Below, in pieces: positions 1 to 8,945 of a stretch of DNA of 51,765 bases (positions within the stretch are counted from its first letter, which is position 1; each line of letters starts with the position of its first letter). Source of the DNA: Planctomycetota bacterium. GTDB lineage: Bacteria; Planctomycetota; SZUA-567. The position numbers and the translations under genes were made by a program. The notes beneath the pieces are model-generated. The model was not told where the DNA came from. It searched no databases and worked only from the letters and a program-made list of their open reading frames with translations. The DNA is taken from the NCBI GenBank assembly GCA_031270685.1, contig JAISXA010000069.1:1-51765 (forward strand), written 5' to 3'.

Positions 1-107
1 GGGTTGAAATTGTGAAAATGCTATTGACCTATTTTTCCGGATTCTGGCAATTTTAGACAATACCCTGCAATTTCAGCGTGAATAGACTTTTCACAATTTC
101 AATCAGC
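1..107. repeat. Long imperfect inverted repeat at the left edge
   Basis: GTTGAAATTGTGAAAA near the left edge is mirrored by TTTTCACAATTTCAATC at about 88-107, and the arms continue inward (GCTATTGAC against GTGAATAGAC) around a core of about 45 nt. It lies just after the stop codon of the leftmost gene, so it may act as a terminator-like hairpin. It could also belong to the long hairpins seen in the host flank. The window edge hides its left context. Confidence 0.55.
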
Positions 108-1341
108 ACTTGGTATACCACTTCGTTTGATCTCCAAGTATTAGCTCGCGCACCTTGTTAAGATCAGTCTCTTTCACCGGGTTGTATACATTATTATCCC
201 AATCCCTCAAATACGACTTTTCACCGCCGGGAACAAATTTCGCCCTGGTTTCGTGCCGGGGAAGATCCCAACCCGGCGGCGGCGGCGTATTGTAGTTACG
301 CCACCAATCCCTAAACTCTTTACTATACCCCCTCCGCTCTCGGATCAAATCTTTAAGCGACAGTTTGCCTTTTAAAAAGTCTTCTGCGGAAAAATCCCGC
401 CCGTATAGAAGAAAATTGGGCTTTTCGATGCCCAAGGACATCAACTTTTCATCCAACGCGCCTCGCGTCGGCGCGCTCTGCATAATGCCCGCAAGCGTAT
501 TCGGCTTGTCCCTGATCGCGGCATAGCGGGGATCAAACTTTTTCTCCTTTAAATGCCCACCACCGGCGTACTGCCACGCCATATCCGGCGACGGTGCGAC
601 GTGAACGTATTCTTTCCCATCGCCGAAGACGGGCTTGCCCAGCGCCACCCCGCTGGGATTGAATATGCCGCGCCACGCGGTTTCGCCCCGATCGACCAGT
701 CCGTCGGTCAATCTTTTCAGCTCGTGACTGGACAACGACCGGTTGTGCATATCCATCAAAGCGTCATACGCCAAGGCGGGATGAACTGGACGAACCCGCA
801 GTTCAGGCGCCTTGGGCTGAAACGACTGATACTTGCTCAACAGGTCCTCCACCGTGCGCCCGGTTCCGAAAAGCCTGGCAAACGTTCCCGGACGAGCGCG
901 CGGTTTGCGCCAACGCCCGTCTATGTCGTAATACCGCCTGGGCGACGAGTACAAAAGATCGAAACCTTTCGCGCGGCTCGGTGCGATCCTCGCTTTGTTG
1001 ACGTATTCATCCATAGCGGCCAGCGCCTTATCGCGCCCGGTATAAATCGTAGCGCCGAAAGCCTTCCTCTGAGGCTTCGCCGAAAGCGTTCTTCGCGCTT
1101 TTTCCCACCTGGCCAGCGAAGCGGGACTATTCTTTTCAAAGATAGCTCTCTGTGTGGCGTTAACCGACCGCAGCGCGCGATTCGCGGCATCCTGAAACTT
1201 GCGCGCGCCCATGCTGTTGAGCGCCTTGACCAGTCGCCGTACGGCCTCCTTGGTCATGCCGTCATCCGCGCCCGTCGGCGCATAACCGTACTCGGCGAAC
1301 AACCGCCGCAAGGCGGCGACCTTCTCCATTCGAACGGACAT
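103..1341 (-). CDS. Phage protein of unknown function, last gene of the tail-fibre operon
   Basis: 412 aa, starting with MSVRMEKVAALRR eight bases after the stop of the preceding fibre gene. A longer reading upstream overlaps that gene in another frame and was not used. The N-terminal half is basic and helical. The segment near residues 230-270 (GVALGKPVFGDGKEYVHVAP followed by SPDMAWQYA) loosely recalls the G-x-Y-V-P-A-YA pattern of ADP-ribosyltransferase-like domains, but catalytic residues cannot be assigned and this is a weak hint. No signal peptide or membrane segment. Position at the end of the fibre operon suggests a structural, chaperone or effector role. Function unknown. Confidence 0.7.
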   Translation of the reverse strand: MSVRMEKVAALRRLFAEYGYAPTGADDGMTKEAVRRLVKALNSMGARKFQDAANRALRSVNATQRAIFEKNSPASLARWEKARRTLSAKPQRKAFGATIYTGRDKALAAMDEYVNKARIAPSRAKGFDLLYSSPRRYYDIDGRWRKPRARPGTFARLFGTGRTVEDLLSKYQSFQPKAPELRVRPVHPALAYDALMDMHNRSLSSHELKRLTDGLVDRGETAWRGIFNPSGVALGKPVFGDGKEYVHVAPSPDMAWQYAGGGHLKEKKFDPRYAAIRDKPNTLAGIMQSAPTRGALDEKLMSLGIEKPNFLLYGRDFSAEDFLKGKLSLKDLIRERRGYSKEFRDWWRNYNTPPPPGWDLPRHETRAKFVPGGEKSYLRDWDNNVYNPVKETDLNKVRELILGDQTKWYTKC

Positions 1342-1349
1342 ATCAGCCC

Positions 1350-4300
1350 CTAAAACTTGTTCAAATACTGGTTCAATTCCGACGGCCACGGCGACGACGC
1401 CACGCAGGGATCGACGATCAGCAGGTACTCCGATTCGTACGGCACGAAATACACCCAGCCGTCCGGCCCGGTCACCGCCCCCATCCAGGCCGTGTTCCTG
1501 GCCGGGAATTTCGGGTGATTGAGCTCCACCACCCGAAGCTGCCGCGTCCGCGGCGTCAGCGCGAACGCCGCCGTGCCGTCCGCCGACGCGGAGTAGATGT
1601 TGCCGTCCGGGCCCAGAACCCCGCCCCGGCAATTCGCGTAGCGCGGGTCCGAAACGCGGAAGGACACGCTCGGCGGGTCGTAAAAAGCATGGGTGGACGG
1701 CGTGGCCGGAGCGACGAGCACGTCGGGGCCGCCGCCGCAGGGGATGAAATAATTGTTGCCGTCCGGGGCCAGCACCCCGCCCAGGTACTTCACCCGGGAC
1801 TGGATGATCGCCGCGTCTTCGCCGCTCTTGTCGCCGCGCCCCGGCGGCTCGACGTAACCCCCCGCCGCCGGGTCGTACATGTCGTAGTCGGCCAGCCGGT
1901 ACATGGACGCCGAGACCGCCGTGCCGGGCATGAACGGCGTCGGGCGCGGTATGTACTCGTGCTTGCGCACGCTCCAGCACAGCAAGCGCTCCTTCGGCAG
2001 ATCCGGGTACCACTGCTTGTGGTAGTCCAGCCTAAGCCGCTCCAGCAGCCAGGTCCCGCAGGGGACGGCGCGGATGACGCCGTCCGAACCCATGACCGCG
2101 CCGCCGTACAGGCTTTTCTGGGTGACGGAATTGTGCGCCCCGGCCCACGGCGTTGAAATGTCGTCGAGGTTGATGTGGGACCAGGTGTTCGCCGCCCGGG
2201 GCGTGACGTGGCTTTGCGTGTCGCCCCACTTGGCCTCGTTGGGCGACAGGGTCGCCTGCGCGTAATGCAGCAGCGGGTGCTTGTATTTCTCTATCCTCCT
2301 GCTCACGTCCGAGTAGATCTCGGGCATGACCGTCGAGGTGTCGTAGGCGGTCGCCCTCTCGTTCGCCCAGTCGATCACCAGCTCGTGCCAGCCGAACAGC
2401 GGGAAGGCCCGGATGGTGCCGTCGAAGTTCAGGCAGCCGCCCGCCCAGATCGAACCGCGTATTACGTTTGCCGGCAACCCCAGCGTGCTGCGCCTGAGCT
2501 GCCCGGTGTTGGTGTCGATCAGCAGGAAGCGCTCGTTGTTGTAGGGGAAGCAGAACAGTATGCCGTTCGGGGCCAGCACCCCGCCCGACCAGCGGCCGTG
2601 ATTGCCGGTGTAATTGCCGCGGGTGCGTATCCGGCCGGTCTTGGGCTCGATGATCAGCACGCTCTTGTTGAAATACGGGATCATGTAGATGTTGCCGTCG
2701 GCGCCGACCGCCCCGCCCCACCAGTTGCGCTTGCCGATGCCGTGCTCGAGCCTGACCAGCCGGCACTTCGGCGTCGCGGCGGCGCTGTAGCCGTCGAGCG
2801 TCTTCAACTGGTCGAGGATGGAGCGCATCTCCGGCTTGACCGTGGCCACGCCCTCGATCGCCATGTCGCCCGCGCCGTACATCCGCATCTCGACGCCGCG
2901 GAAGGCGTCCATGCGCGTCGGGTCGGGCGTCTTGTAATTCGGATTGTTGGTCACGGGCGTGTCGTGCAGGAACCGGTCGCCGTTGCGGCTGGAGGTGTCG
3001 GTCGAAAAGACCGTGCCGTACTCCCCGGTCCCGCTCTTCACGTACGGCGCGTGCATCGGACGGCCGTTCATGACCGGCAGCTGCTGGCGGAAGGCGGGCG
3101 CCCGGGCCGCCACGCCCGCCGCGACCGACCCGGCCGACACCACGGTGTCGAGCCTTAGAACGTCCTCCTCGGTCGCCCAGGCCTTGCCGTACGCCCATAC
3201 GCCGTCGGAGCCGCGGCAGCGGGTATGGAAGAACCCGGTCCCGGTGGCGGCGGGCAGCGCCTTCGGCTCCGCGAAGCGGGAGTAAGTCTCGAGCGTCGTG
3301 CCGCCGAAGTCGCACGCCAGGACGCCGTCGACCTCGCGCCAGCGGTCGCGGTCGGCCGCCGAGTCCGATTGGAACAGGATGTCGGAGAAGTCGGCGCTGT
3401 CGGCGATTTGCAGCAGGTAGGGGCCGCCGGCGGCGGGCCCGGCGAAAACGGTGATGAGCGACGGATGCTTCTGCCGGGAGGCCGCCAGGATCTCGTGGCC
3501 GGGCAGGTCGTCGAGCGCGACCGCGACCCCGTTCTCCCAGTCGTCGGCGTCGGGATGCAGCAGCATGTACAGCGAATAATACCGGGCGCCGTGATGGTCG
3601 GCGCCGTCAAGGCGGCCGATGGTCCCGCCGTCGAGCGGCAGCCAGCCGTCGGCGGTCCTGGACCCCATGACCCGAATGTCGCCCAGCCGCCAGCGGCCGT
3701 AATCGTCGCCGCCCACCCCGCGCCAGGCGCCGTCGCCGTGGAAAGCCATGGCGGGATCGCCCGGCAGCGGCGGCACCGTGCCGCGCCGGGTGACGGTGGC
3801 GGTCGAAAAAGGCCGCTTCAGCCACTTCGACCCGGCCACGGTCACCGCGTGCGGGACCTCGGGGGTGATGGCGAAAGCCATCGGCAGGTAGAAATTGTCG
3901 CCGTCGCCCTTGACCCACACGCCATTGGCGACGGTCAGCACCGCGTTCTCGTCGTAGGCGGTGACGGTCGGCAACGGCTCGTAGGCCAGGTCGTAGCTGC
4001 GCCACACGCCGTTCACCACCACCATCCAGCCGCCCTCGGGAATCACCCCCGGCAACTGGTAGGGCATGGGAGCCGGCGTCCAGGCGCCGCTCACCACCTC
4101 CAGCAGCGACTGGGCGGGCAGCTGCGTCGGATCGGGCAGCGGATCGTCGACCCGCACCCGCATCCACACGCCGCCGACCACCGCCAGGTACAGCCCATCG
4201 GCGGGCGTGCCGACGCCGAGGCCGGGCGCGTCGGAACGGCGGCCGATGGTGGACACCAGCATCTCCGACGTGGCCATGACGTCGATGTACTGCGCGTACA

Positions 4301-4382
4301 CCGTGTCCCAGACCGCCGTCGGCAGGCCGTTGTCCGCCTGCCCCGCCAAACCCGGATACAGCGCCACGGAAGCCTTGGCCAC
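1350..4382 (-). CDS. Tail-fibre/adhesin protein with propeller-like C-terminus
   Basis: 1010 aa from a GTG start (MAKASVALYPGL) six bases after AGGAG. Four short repeats of the type D/G-x-L-x-V-x-G-V-W (residues about 60-160) resemble repeats of phage fibre shafts. They are followed by GDIRVMGSRTADGWLPLDGG (about 233-252), which matches the phage tail-collar signature. The C-terminal 500 residues carry at least six repeats of the form GG-V-L-x-P-D/N-G-x-x-Y/F-x-P ending in LLIDP-like strands, as in beta-propeller blades. Role by inference: receptor binding. It is paralogous to the four genes upstream. No diversity-generating reverse transcriptase is visible nearby. Confidence 0.85.
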   Translation of the reverse strand: MAKASVALYPGLAGQADNGLPTAVWDTVYAQYIDVMATSEMLVSTIGRRSDAPGLGVGTPADGLYLAVVGGVWMRVRVDDPLPDPTQLPAQSLLEVVSGAWTPAPMPYQLPGVIPEGGWMVVVNGVWRSYDLAYEPLPTVTAYDENAVLTVANGVWVKGDGDNFYLPMAFAITPEVPHAVTVAGSKWLKRPFSTATVTRRGTVPPLPGDPAMAFHGDGAWRGVGGDDYGRWRLGDIRVMGSRTADGWLPLDGGTIGRLDGADHHGARYYSLYMLLHPDADDWENGVAVALDDLPGHEILAASRQKHPSLITVFAGPAAGGPYLLQIADSADFSDILFQSDSAADRDRWREVDGVLACDFGGTTLETYSRFAEPKALPAATGTGFFHTRCRGSDGVWAYGKAWATEEDVLRLDTVVSAGSVAAGVAARAPAFRQQLPVMNGRPMHAPYVKSGTGEYGTVFSTDTSSRNGDRFLHDTPVTNNPNYKTPDPTRMDAFRGVEMRMYGAGDMAIEGVATVKPEMRSILDQLKTLDGYSAAATPKCRLVRLEHGIGKRNWWGGAVGADGNIYMIPYFNKSVLIIEPKTGRIRTRGNYTGNHGRWSGGVLAPNGILFCFPYNNERFLLIDTNTGQLRRSTLGLPANVIRGSIWAGGCLNFDGTIRAFPLFGWHELVIDWANERATAYDTSTVMPEIYSDVSRRIEKYKHPLLHYAQATLSPNEAKWGDTQSHVTPRAANTWSHINLDDISTPWAGAHNSVTQKSLYGGAVMGSDGVIRAVPCGTWLLERLRLDYHKQWYPDLPKERLLCWSVRKHEYIPRPTPFMPGTAVSASMYRLADYDMYDPAAGGYVEPPGRGDKSGEDAAIIQSRVKYLGGVLAPDGNNYFIPCGGGPDVLVAPATPSTHAFYDPPSVSFRVSDPRYANCRGGVLGPDGNIYSASADGTAAFALTPRTRQLRVVELNHPKFPARNTAWMGAVTGPDGWVYFVPYESEYLLIVDPCVASSPWPSELNQYLNKF

Positions 4383-4391
4383 GCCGATCTC

Positions 4392-7136
4392 CTAGGGGTG
4401 GTTGATGACCGGGCTGGCGGTGCAGGGCGTGTAGGGCATGTCCCCCGCCGAGACCAGGAAGATGGTGTTGCTGGCCTGGTTCGTGAACGGGAACAGCAAT
4501 ACCGACCCGTCGGGCAACACCGTCCCCGCCCGGATGCCGGCGTTGATCGGCCGGGGGAAGGTGAACAGCGCCGCCTTGCCGGTATCCGGGTTGAAACGGA
4601 AGCACAGGGAGCCGTAGCTGGTGATGTCGGTGCCGAAGCCGCACACCGAACCGTCCGCCATGACGAAGGCGGTCGACCACTTGGCGCCGCCGCCGTCGCT
4701 GGACGGCAGATTGACGCCGAAGGTCGAGACGACGAAGCTGTCGGTGACCGGGTCGAAAATGACGAAGTTCGACTCGTGCAGCGGCACGAACAGGATGCGG
4801 CCGTCGCGCAACAACAGCGCCTTGCTCCAACCGCTGTGGTCGTACTTCAAGGCCACCAGGTTCCACGGCACGGGGACGAAGTCGATGGCCTTGGCGTGCG
4901 GATCGAAGCGCAGCATGCCGGTGGAGTTGGTGTTGACCGTGTTCGACCAGGTGAAGCGCGGCAGGCAGTAAATACAGCCGTCGGCGCCGATGCAGGCGGC
5001 CTTGCTGCCCCGGAAGCGCGTGCCGGCCGGCAGCGGGATCAGCAGCTCCCCGGAAGTGTCCCACACGCCCTCGACCTCGCCGCCGAGGTAATAGTCGACG
5101 CCGTTCACATTGAAGACATGCCGGAAATACGGCATCTCCCAGGCGTCGTCGCCGACAATGGCCGTAAGCGCCGTGCCGCCGCTGCGCGTAATGCGGCGCG
5201 GGGCCAGGCTGTTGACCGGCGGGACCAGGTAATTGTACGCCCCGGTCGCCGCCGTGTAATCGCCCATACCCAGCGCCTCGTACATGTCGCCCACGCCGGA
5301 ATAACTGCTGGTAAGGAACGACAGGGTGAAATTCTCGAGATTGACCAGCAGGTGGTCGGAAATGTTGCCGCTGTTGGGCAGCGCCAGCACGCAGTTGGGA
5401 TTGTCGGCGCGGCCGGTGGCGGAATTGAAGGCAAGCGCCTTGCGCCAGCCGAGATGATTGGCCTTCCCGGTGGCGGTCTCGGCGAAATTGACCCCTTCGG
5501 TACGGACGACCGTAGCGGTGTACTGCGGCACGATGGAAAATACGTCAAGCGCGTTCACGGTGTTTATGTTCCTTTGCAGATAGCCCTGTCCGATTACGGT
5601 CACCCTGGCCCCGCGCGCCGAGCCCTCGTCCACGGTGACGCCGCACGCGTCGTCGACGGTCACGCCCTGCCCCTCCTCGACCATGATCCGCGACGACGCC
5701 GCGAACACCCGCGCCGCCGTCCGCGGCAATACCCACCGCTGCGCCCGGCCGCAGGAGAAAACGTCGCACAGCTTGGTCAGCTGGCTGCTCTCGCCGCTCA
5801 TGCCGCCGGTGGACAGGATGCGCCCCCAGCGCCAGTCGCCGGGCGAACCCGCCGCGCCGCCGGTGTAGGGCGTCTGCCGGTAGCGGTAGTAAAACGACCC
5901 GGGCGTCATGCGGCCGTACTGCAACGCCGCCGCCGGGACCTCGGCGAGATCAACCAGCACCTGGGCGCGGTCGGCCGGTTCCGCCCGCTCGCCATCAACG
6001 TCGTACAGCCGCCAAACGTCGTTCGCCCGGTCATGCCAGAACCAGCCCGGCGCCGACGAGCTCATGGCGCCGGTCGGCGCGGTGAAATCGATGACCGGGC
6101 TGACCTTGTAGCGGGTGTCGATCATCATCACCGGCTCCGCCGGGGTCGCTTCGCGGTAAATCTCGAGCTCGAAATGCAGCCGGTGCAGTGGATCGTCGCT
6201 GCCCGGCACGTCAAGCAGGATGCCGAACTCGGCGGCGGCCTGGGCGTCCGGCAGGTAGCGGATGTGGCAGCCGGGGCGGTTCGGGACGTTAACCGGCGTT
6301 TCATCGCCCCAGCCCGTCTCGTCGCCGCCAAGGACCATGTACAGGGCTTTGTAGGCGTCGTCGAACGCCAGGGCGGACCCGTCAGCCGGCAGCCAGCCGT
6401 AATCGGGCGCGCGGCCGGTCATCTTGACGTCGCCGATGCGCCACTGCCCGGAGGCGCCGGTCGGCATCGCCGCCCAGGTGTTGTCGCCGACCAGCACCCG
6501 GCCCGGCGAACCGGGCAGCCGCGGCGCCAGGCCGTCGACGGTCATGCTGGCCAGGTCGATGCGGCGCTTGCTCCATGTGCCATGCTGGACGGCGAGCAGC
6601 ATGCCGTGGTCGGCGAGGGTGGCGAGCGGCAGCACGTCCACCGGCGGCGCCACGGCGGCCCACTGGCCGCTGGCGACCTGCAGGATCTTGCCGTCGTCCT
6701 GGTCGCCGACGAGGGGCAGCAGCGGCGGCGGCTGGAACTTCGTCCAGACGCCGCCCACCACCCGCATGATCATGCCGTTGTCGAGGGTGGTGACGGCGGG
6801 CAGGAGCGACACGGTCATCATCCGCCACTGGCCGTTGTAGACGGTCAGGTACTTGCCGTTGTCGGCGGCGGACGGCAGCGGCAGCACGCCCGTCGGGGCG
6901 ACGACGGCGGACCACCTGCCGTTCCTGACGCCGAGGTACAGGCCGTTGTCGAGACTGGTTACGGCCGGCAGCGTCGAGGCCGCCGCCAGCTCGGTGCGGG
7001 TGGCGATGTCGGCGACGGCGACCGTGTAGTTGCCGTCGGAAATGTTGTTGGCGTAAATGACGCGCCAGCGGTAGTTGGGCTTGCCCAACGAGCTGTAGGA
7101 GGAGTAGCGCGGCCTCAAATCCGGAAAAAGCGACGT
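4392..7136 (-). CDS. Tail-fibre/adhesin protein, apparent ACG start
   Basis: 914 aa if translation starts at ACG 7136. The only alternative in the open frame is TTG at 7118. The AAAGGAG sequence is 7 nt before the ACG, the same layout as before the GTG of the downstream paralogue. The ACG also restores an N-terminus aligning with relatives (LFPDLRP, then LGKPNYRWRVIYANNISDG, the usual phage-fibre opening). Residues about 45-190 hold five D-G-x-L-x-V-x-x-G-x-W repeats. GDVKMTGRAPDYGWLPADG near residue 240 is the collar-like motif. The C-terminus has propeller-like repeats ending in LRFDP, VIFDP and FRFNP. Either a rare start codon or a start-codon mutation. Confidence 0.8.
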   Translation of the reverse strand, partial: TSLFPDLRPRYSSYSSLGKPNYRWRVIYANNISDGNYTVAVADIATRTELAAASTLPAVTSLDNGLYLGVRNGRWSAVVAPTGVLPLPSAADNGKYLTVYNGQWRMMTVSLLPAVTTLDNGMIMRVVGGVWTKFQPPPLLPLVGDQDDGKILQVASGQWAAVAPPVDVLPLATLADHGMLLAVQHGTWSKRRIDLASMTVDGLAPRLPGSPGRVLVGDNTWAAMPTGASGQWRIGDVKMTGRAPDYGWLPADGSALAFDDAYKALYMVLGGDETGWGDETPVNVPNRPGCHIRYLPDAQAAAEFGILLDVPGSDDPLHRLHFELEIYREATPAEPVMMIDTRYKVSPVIDFTAPTGAMSSSAPGWFWHDRANDVWRLYDVDGERAEPADRAQVLVDLAEVPAAALQYGRMTPGSFYYRYRQTPYTGGAAGSPGDWRWGRILSTGGMSGESSQLTKLCDVFSCGRAQRWVLPRTAARVFAASSRIMVEEGQGVTVDDACGVTVDEGSARGARVTVIGQGYLQRNINTVNALDVFSIVPQYTATVVRTEGVNFAETATGKANHLGWRKALAFNSATGRADNPNCVLALPNSGNISDHLLVNLENFTLSFLTSSYSGVGDMYEALGMGDYTAATGAYNYLVPPVNSLAPRRITRSGGTALTAIVGDDAWEMPYFRHVFNVNGVDYYLGGEVEGVWDTSGELLIPLPAGTRFRGSKAACIGADGCIYCLPRFTWSNTVNTNSTGMLRFDPHAKAIDFVPVPWNLVALKYDHSGWSKALLLRDGRILFVPLHESNFVIFDPVTDSFVVSTFGVNLPSSDGGGAKWSTAFVMADGSVCGFGTDITSYGSLCFRFNPDTGKAALFTFPRPINAGIRAGTVLPDGSVLLFPFTNQASNTIFLVSAGDMPYTPCTASPVINHP

Positions 7137-7148
7137 GGCGTATCTCCT

Positions 7149-8945
7149 TTAGCTGCATCTTCCGAAAAAGGCCTGGCGGTAAAACGTGCCCGGGTAGGCT
7201 TGCGGCGGCGTCTCGAAATAATGGTGCACAATCCGGGGCGGGCTGTTTACCGAGCCGGGGTAACTGGTCGCCGTCACCAGCGAAAATTCGGGCAGCAGGA
7301 ACCGCGCCAGCTCCCAGCGCCGGGCGTCGGTGTCGCGGTTCGCGTCCTGTCTTGCGTCGGTATGGGGATAGCTGACGAAATCCCATAAGCCCACATTGTT
7401 CACCATGTTTCGCGCCCGGTACAACTTGAAGGTGTCGCGCCACGGGTCGTAAACCATGCGGTTGTATAGGTTGTGGATGTACGGCGAGCCGTAGGAATAA
7501 TACGCCGGGCCGATGAACATCGGGCAGCCGTCGGACAGCGCCATGGCCGACATGAACGGCAGCATCGTCGAGCGCACCAGGTCGAAGTGCTCGATCGTGT
7601 GGGTGCGGTTGTTGGTGTCCAGAACCAGGAAGCGGTTGGTGTCGGTCGCGGCGCCATAGGTCTGGCAGTAATAAATCTTGCCGTTGGCGCAGGGCACGCC
7701 GTCGGTGTGCATGATGTCGCTGCGCGGATAGGCGATGCCGAAATCGCTTCGGTCGAACTGGTCGGTCTCGGGGTCGAAGATCAATGTCAGGTTGCTGGGG
7801 AACATCGAAGGCAACGCGTAAACCTTGCCGTCGGCGGCCTGCACCGGCTGCTTCCAGCGCTCGTTGCCCGCCACCGGGCCAAGATCGGGGTCGTCGGGCG
7901 GCAACGGCAGAGTCTGGCTGGTCGCGGTCGTCGGGTCGAACAACAGGAAGCGATTATTGGTGTGCGCGCCGCCGCTGCCGTAGTTGCCGCGCGGAAAGCC
8001 GAGGAAGCGCCCGTCGAACAGCCGGATGAAGATCGAGTAGTTGGCGCTCGACAGCGCGGCGGCCACCGAACCCGAAGCCGTGTCGAAGGGATCCTTGTAG
8101 GCCGTGGCGTCGTCGGCGGTGGCGGCGCCCAGGCTGACCAGGTCGTTGTAGTCCGGCGCCGCCAGCTTCAGCACCGGGAAGCCGAACGCGCGGGGAAAGG
8201 CGTACAGGTTGCCGTCCCCGTCCGGCATCAGGTTGTTGTAGTACAGACGGCGCGGCGCGAGGTCGAGGCCGCTGCGGCCCAAGCCGGAAAACACCCGCGC
8301 CTTCTCCGGCGGCAATACGGCGAACGGCTCTAGTTCGGCCTCGCCGGACGGCAGGTGCACCCTGAGCACCTTGCCGTCGGACAGGACGCAAAGCGCATGG
8401 TACAGCCCGATCCGGCCCCAGGCGTTCAGCACGCTCGGCAAGCGCCGGTCGGTCCTGGTGTCGCCGCCGTAGTTGTCGTACTTCAACACCCCCGCGTTGG
8501 CGTAGTTGCGCATGTAGGGCCACACCAGCCGCGCGTAGCTGCCGGCCTCCATGGTCTCGTAGGGATGGAAACCGGCGTTGATGCCGTTCGCGACCGGGAA
8601 ATGCTCAGCGACCGGCCGCACCTTGAACCAGTCGTCGGGCGGCTTGTCCCGGACCACGCGGCCGAAACCCAATACGAAAACCCGGCCGACCCAGGGTATG
8701 GCCTTGGACATTGTGAGCGACATCCCGTCGCGATTGATGGTGAAGCCGCGCTCGTAGGTGCGCCCGCCGACGACGAGGACGTGCTTCTCGCACACCCGGT
8801 CCAAGGTGATGAAGGTGTGCGTCCCGGCGCCGCCGCCGCAATGCATGTAGGTGTCGGACGCCCACGGGCGGCCCACCGCGCACAGGGTGGCGTTGAGCGG
8901 CAGGTTGTTACCGCCCGATGTGCTGTCCAAACGCCAGTCTGGCAT
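7149..8945 (-). CDS. Tail-fibre-associated propeller-like protein
   Basis: 598 aa, start MPDWRLDSTSGGNN with AAGGG upstream; the first 38 bases overlap the end of the preceding gene. Unlike its neighbours it lacks the shaft and collar segments. It is built mainly of repeats with the pattern DGKVYALPS, LIFDPETDQFD, NGKIYYCQ and FLVLDTNNRTHT, i.e. the propeller-like C-terminal half of the fibre paralogues. It probably represents a separate tip or accessory adhesin of the same virion structure. Ligand unknown. Confidence 0.78.
   Translation of the reverse strand: MPDWRLDSTSGGNNLPLNATLCAVGRPWASDTYMHCGGGAGTHTFITLDRVCEKHVLVVGGRTYERGFTINRDGMSLTMSKAIPWVGRVFVLGFGRVVRDKPPDDWFKVRPVAEHFPVANGINAGFHPYETMEAGSYARLVWPYMRNYANAGVLKYDNYGGDTRTDRRLPSVLNAWGRIGLYHALCVLSDGKVLRVHLPSGEAELEPFAVLPPEKARVFSGLGRSGLDLAPRRLYYNNLMPDGDGNLYAFPRAFGFPVLKLAAPDYNDLVSLGAATADDATAYKDPFDTASGSVAAALSSANYSIFIRLFDGRFLGFPRGNYGSGGAHTNNRFLLFDPTTATSQTLPLPPDDPDLGPVAGNERWKQPVQAADGKVYALPSMFPSNLTLIFDPETDQFDRSDFGIAYPRSDIMHTDGVPCANGKIYYCQTYGAATDTNRFLVLDTNNRTHTIEHFDLVRSTMLPFMSAMALSDGCPMFIGPAYYSYGSPYIHNLYNRMVYDPWRDTFKLYRARNMVNNVGLWDFVSYPHTDARQDANRDTDARRWELARFLLPEFSLVTATSYPGSVNSPPRIVHHYFETPPQAYPGTFYRQAFFGRCS

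Noticed and set aside
3225-7388. Very long plus-strand open frame (over 1300 codons) and similar long frames opposite the fibre genes
   Set aside because: It is antisense to well-supported fibre genes, rich in Arg, His, Gly and Val as expected for a GC-rich shadow frame, and has no domain or ribosome-binding site.
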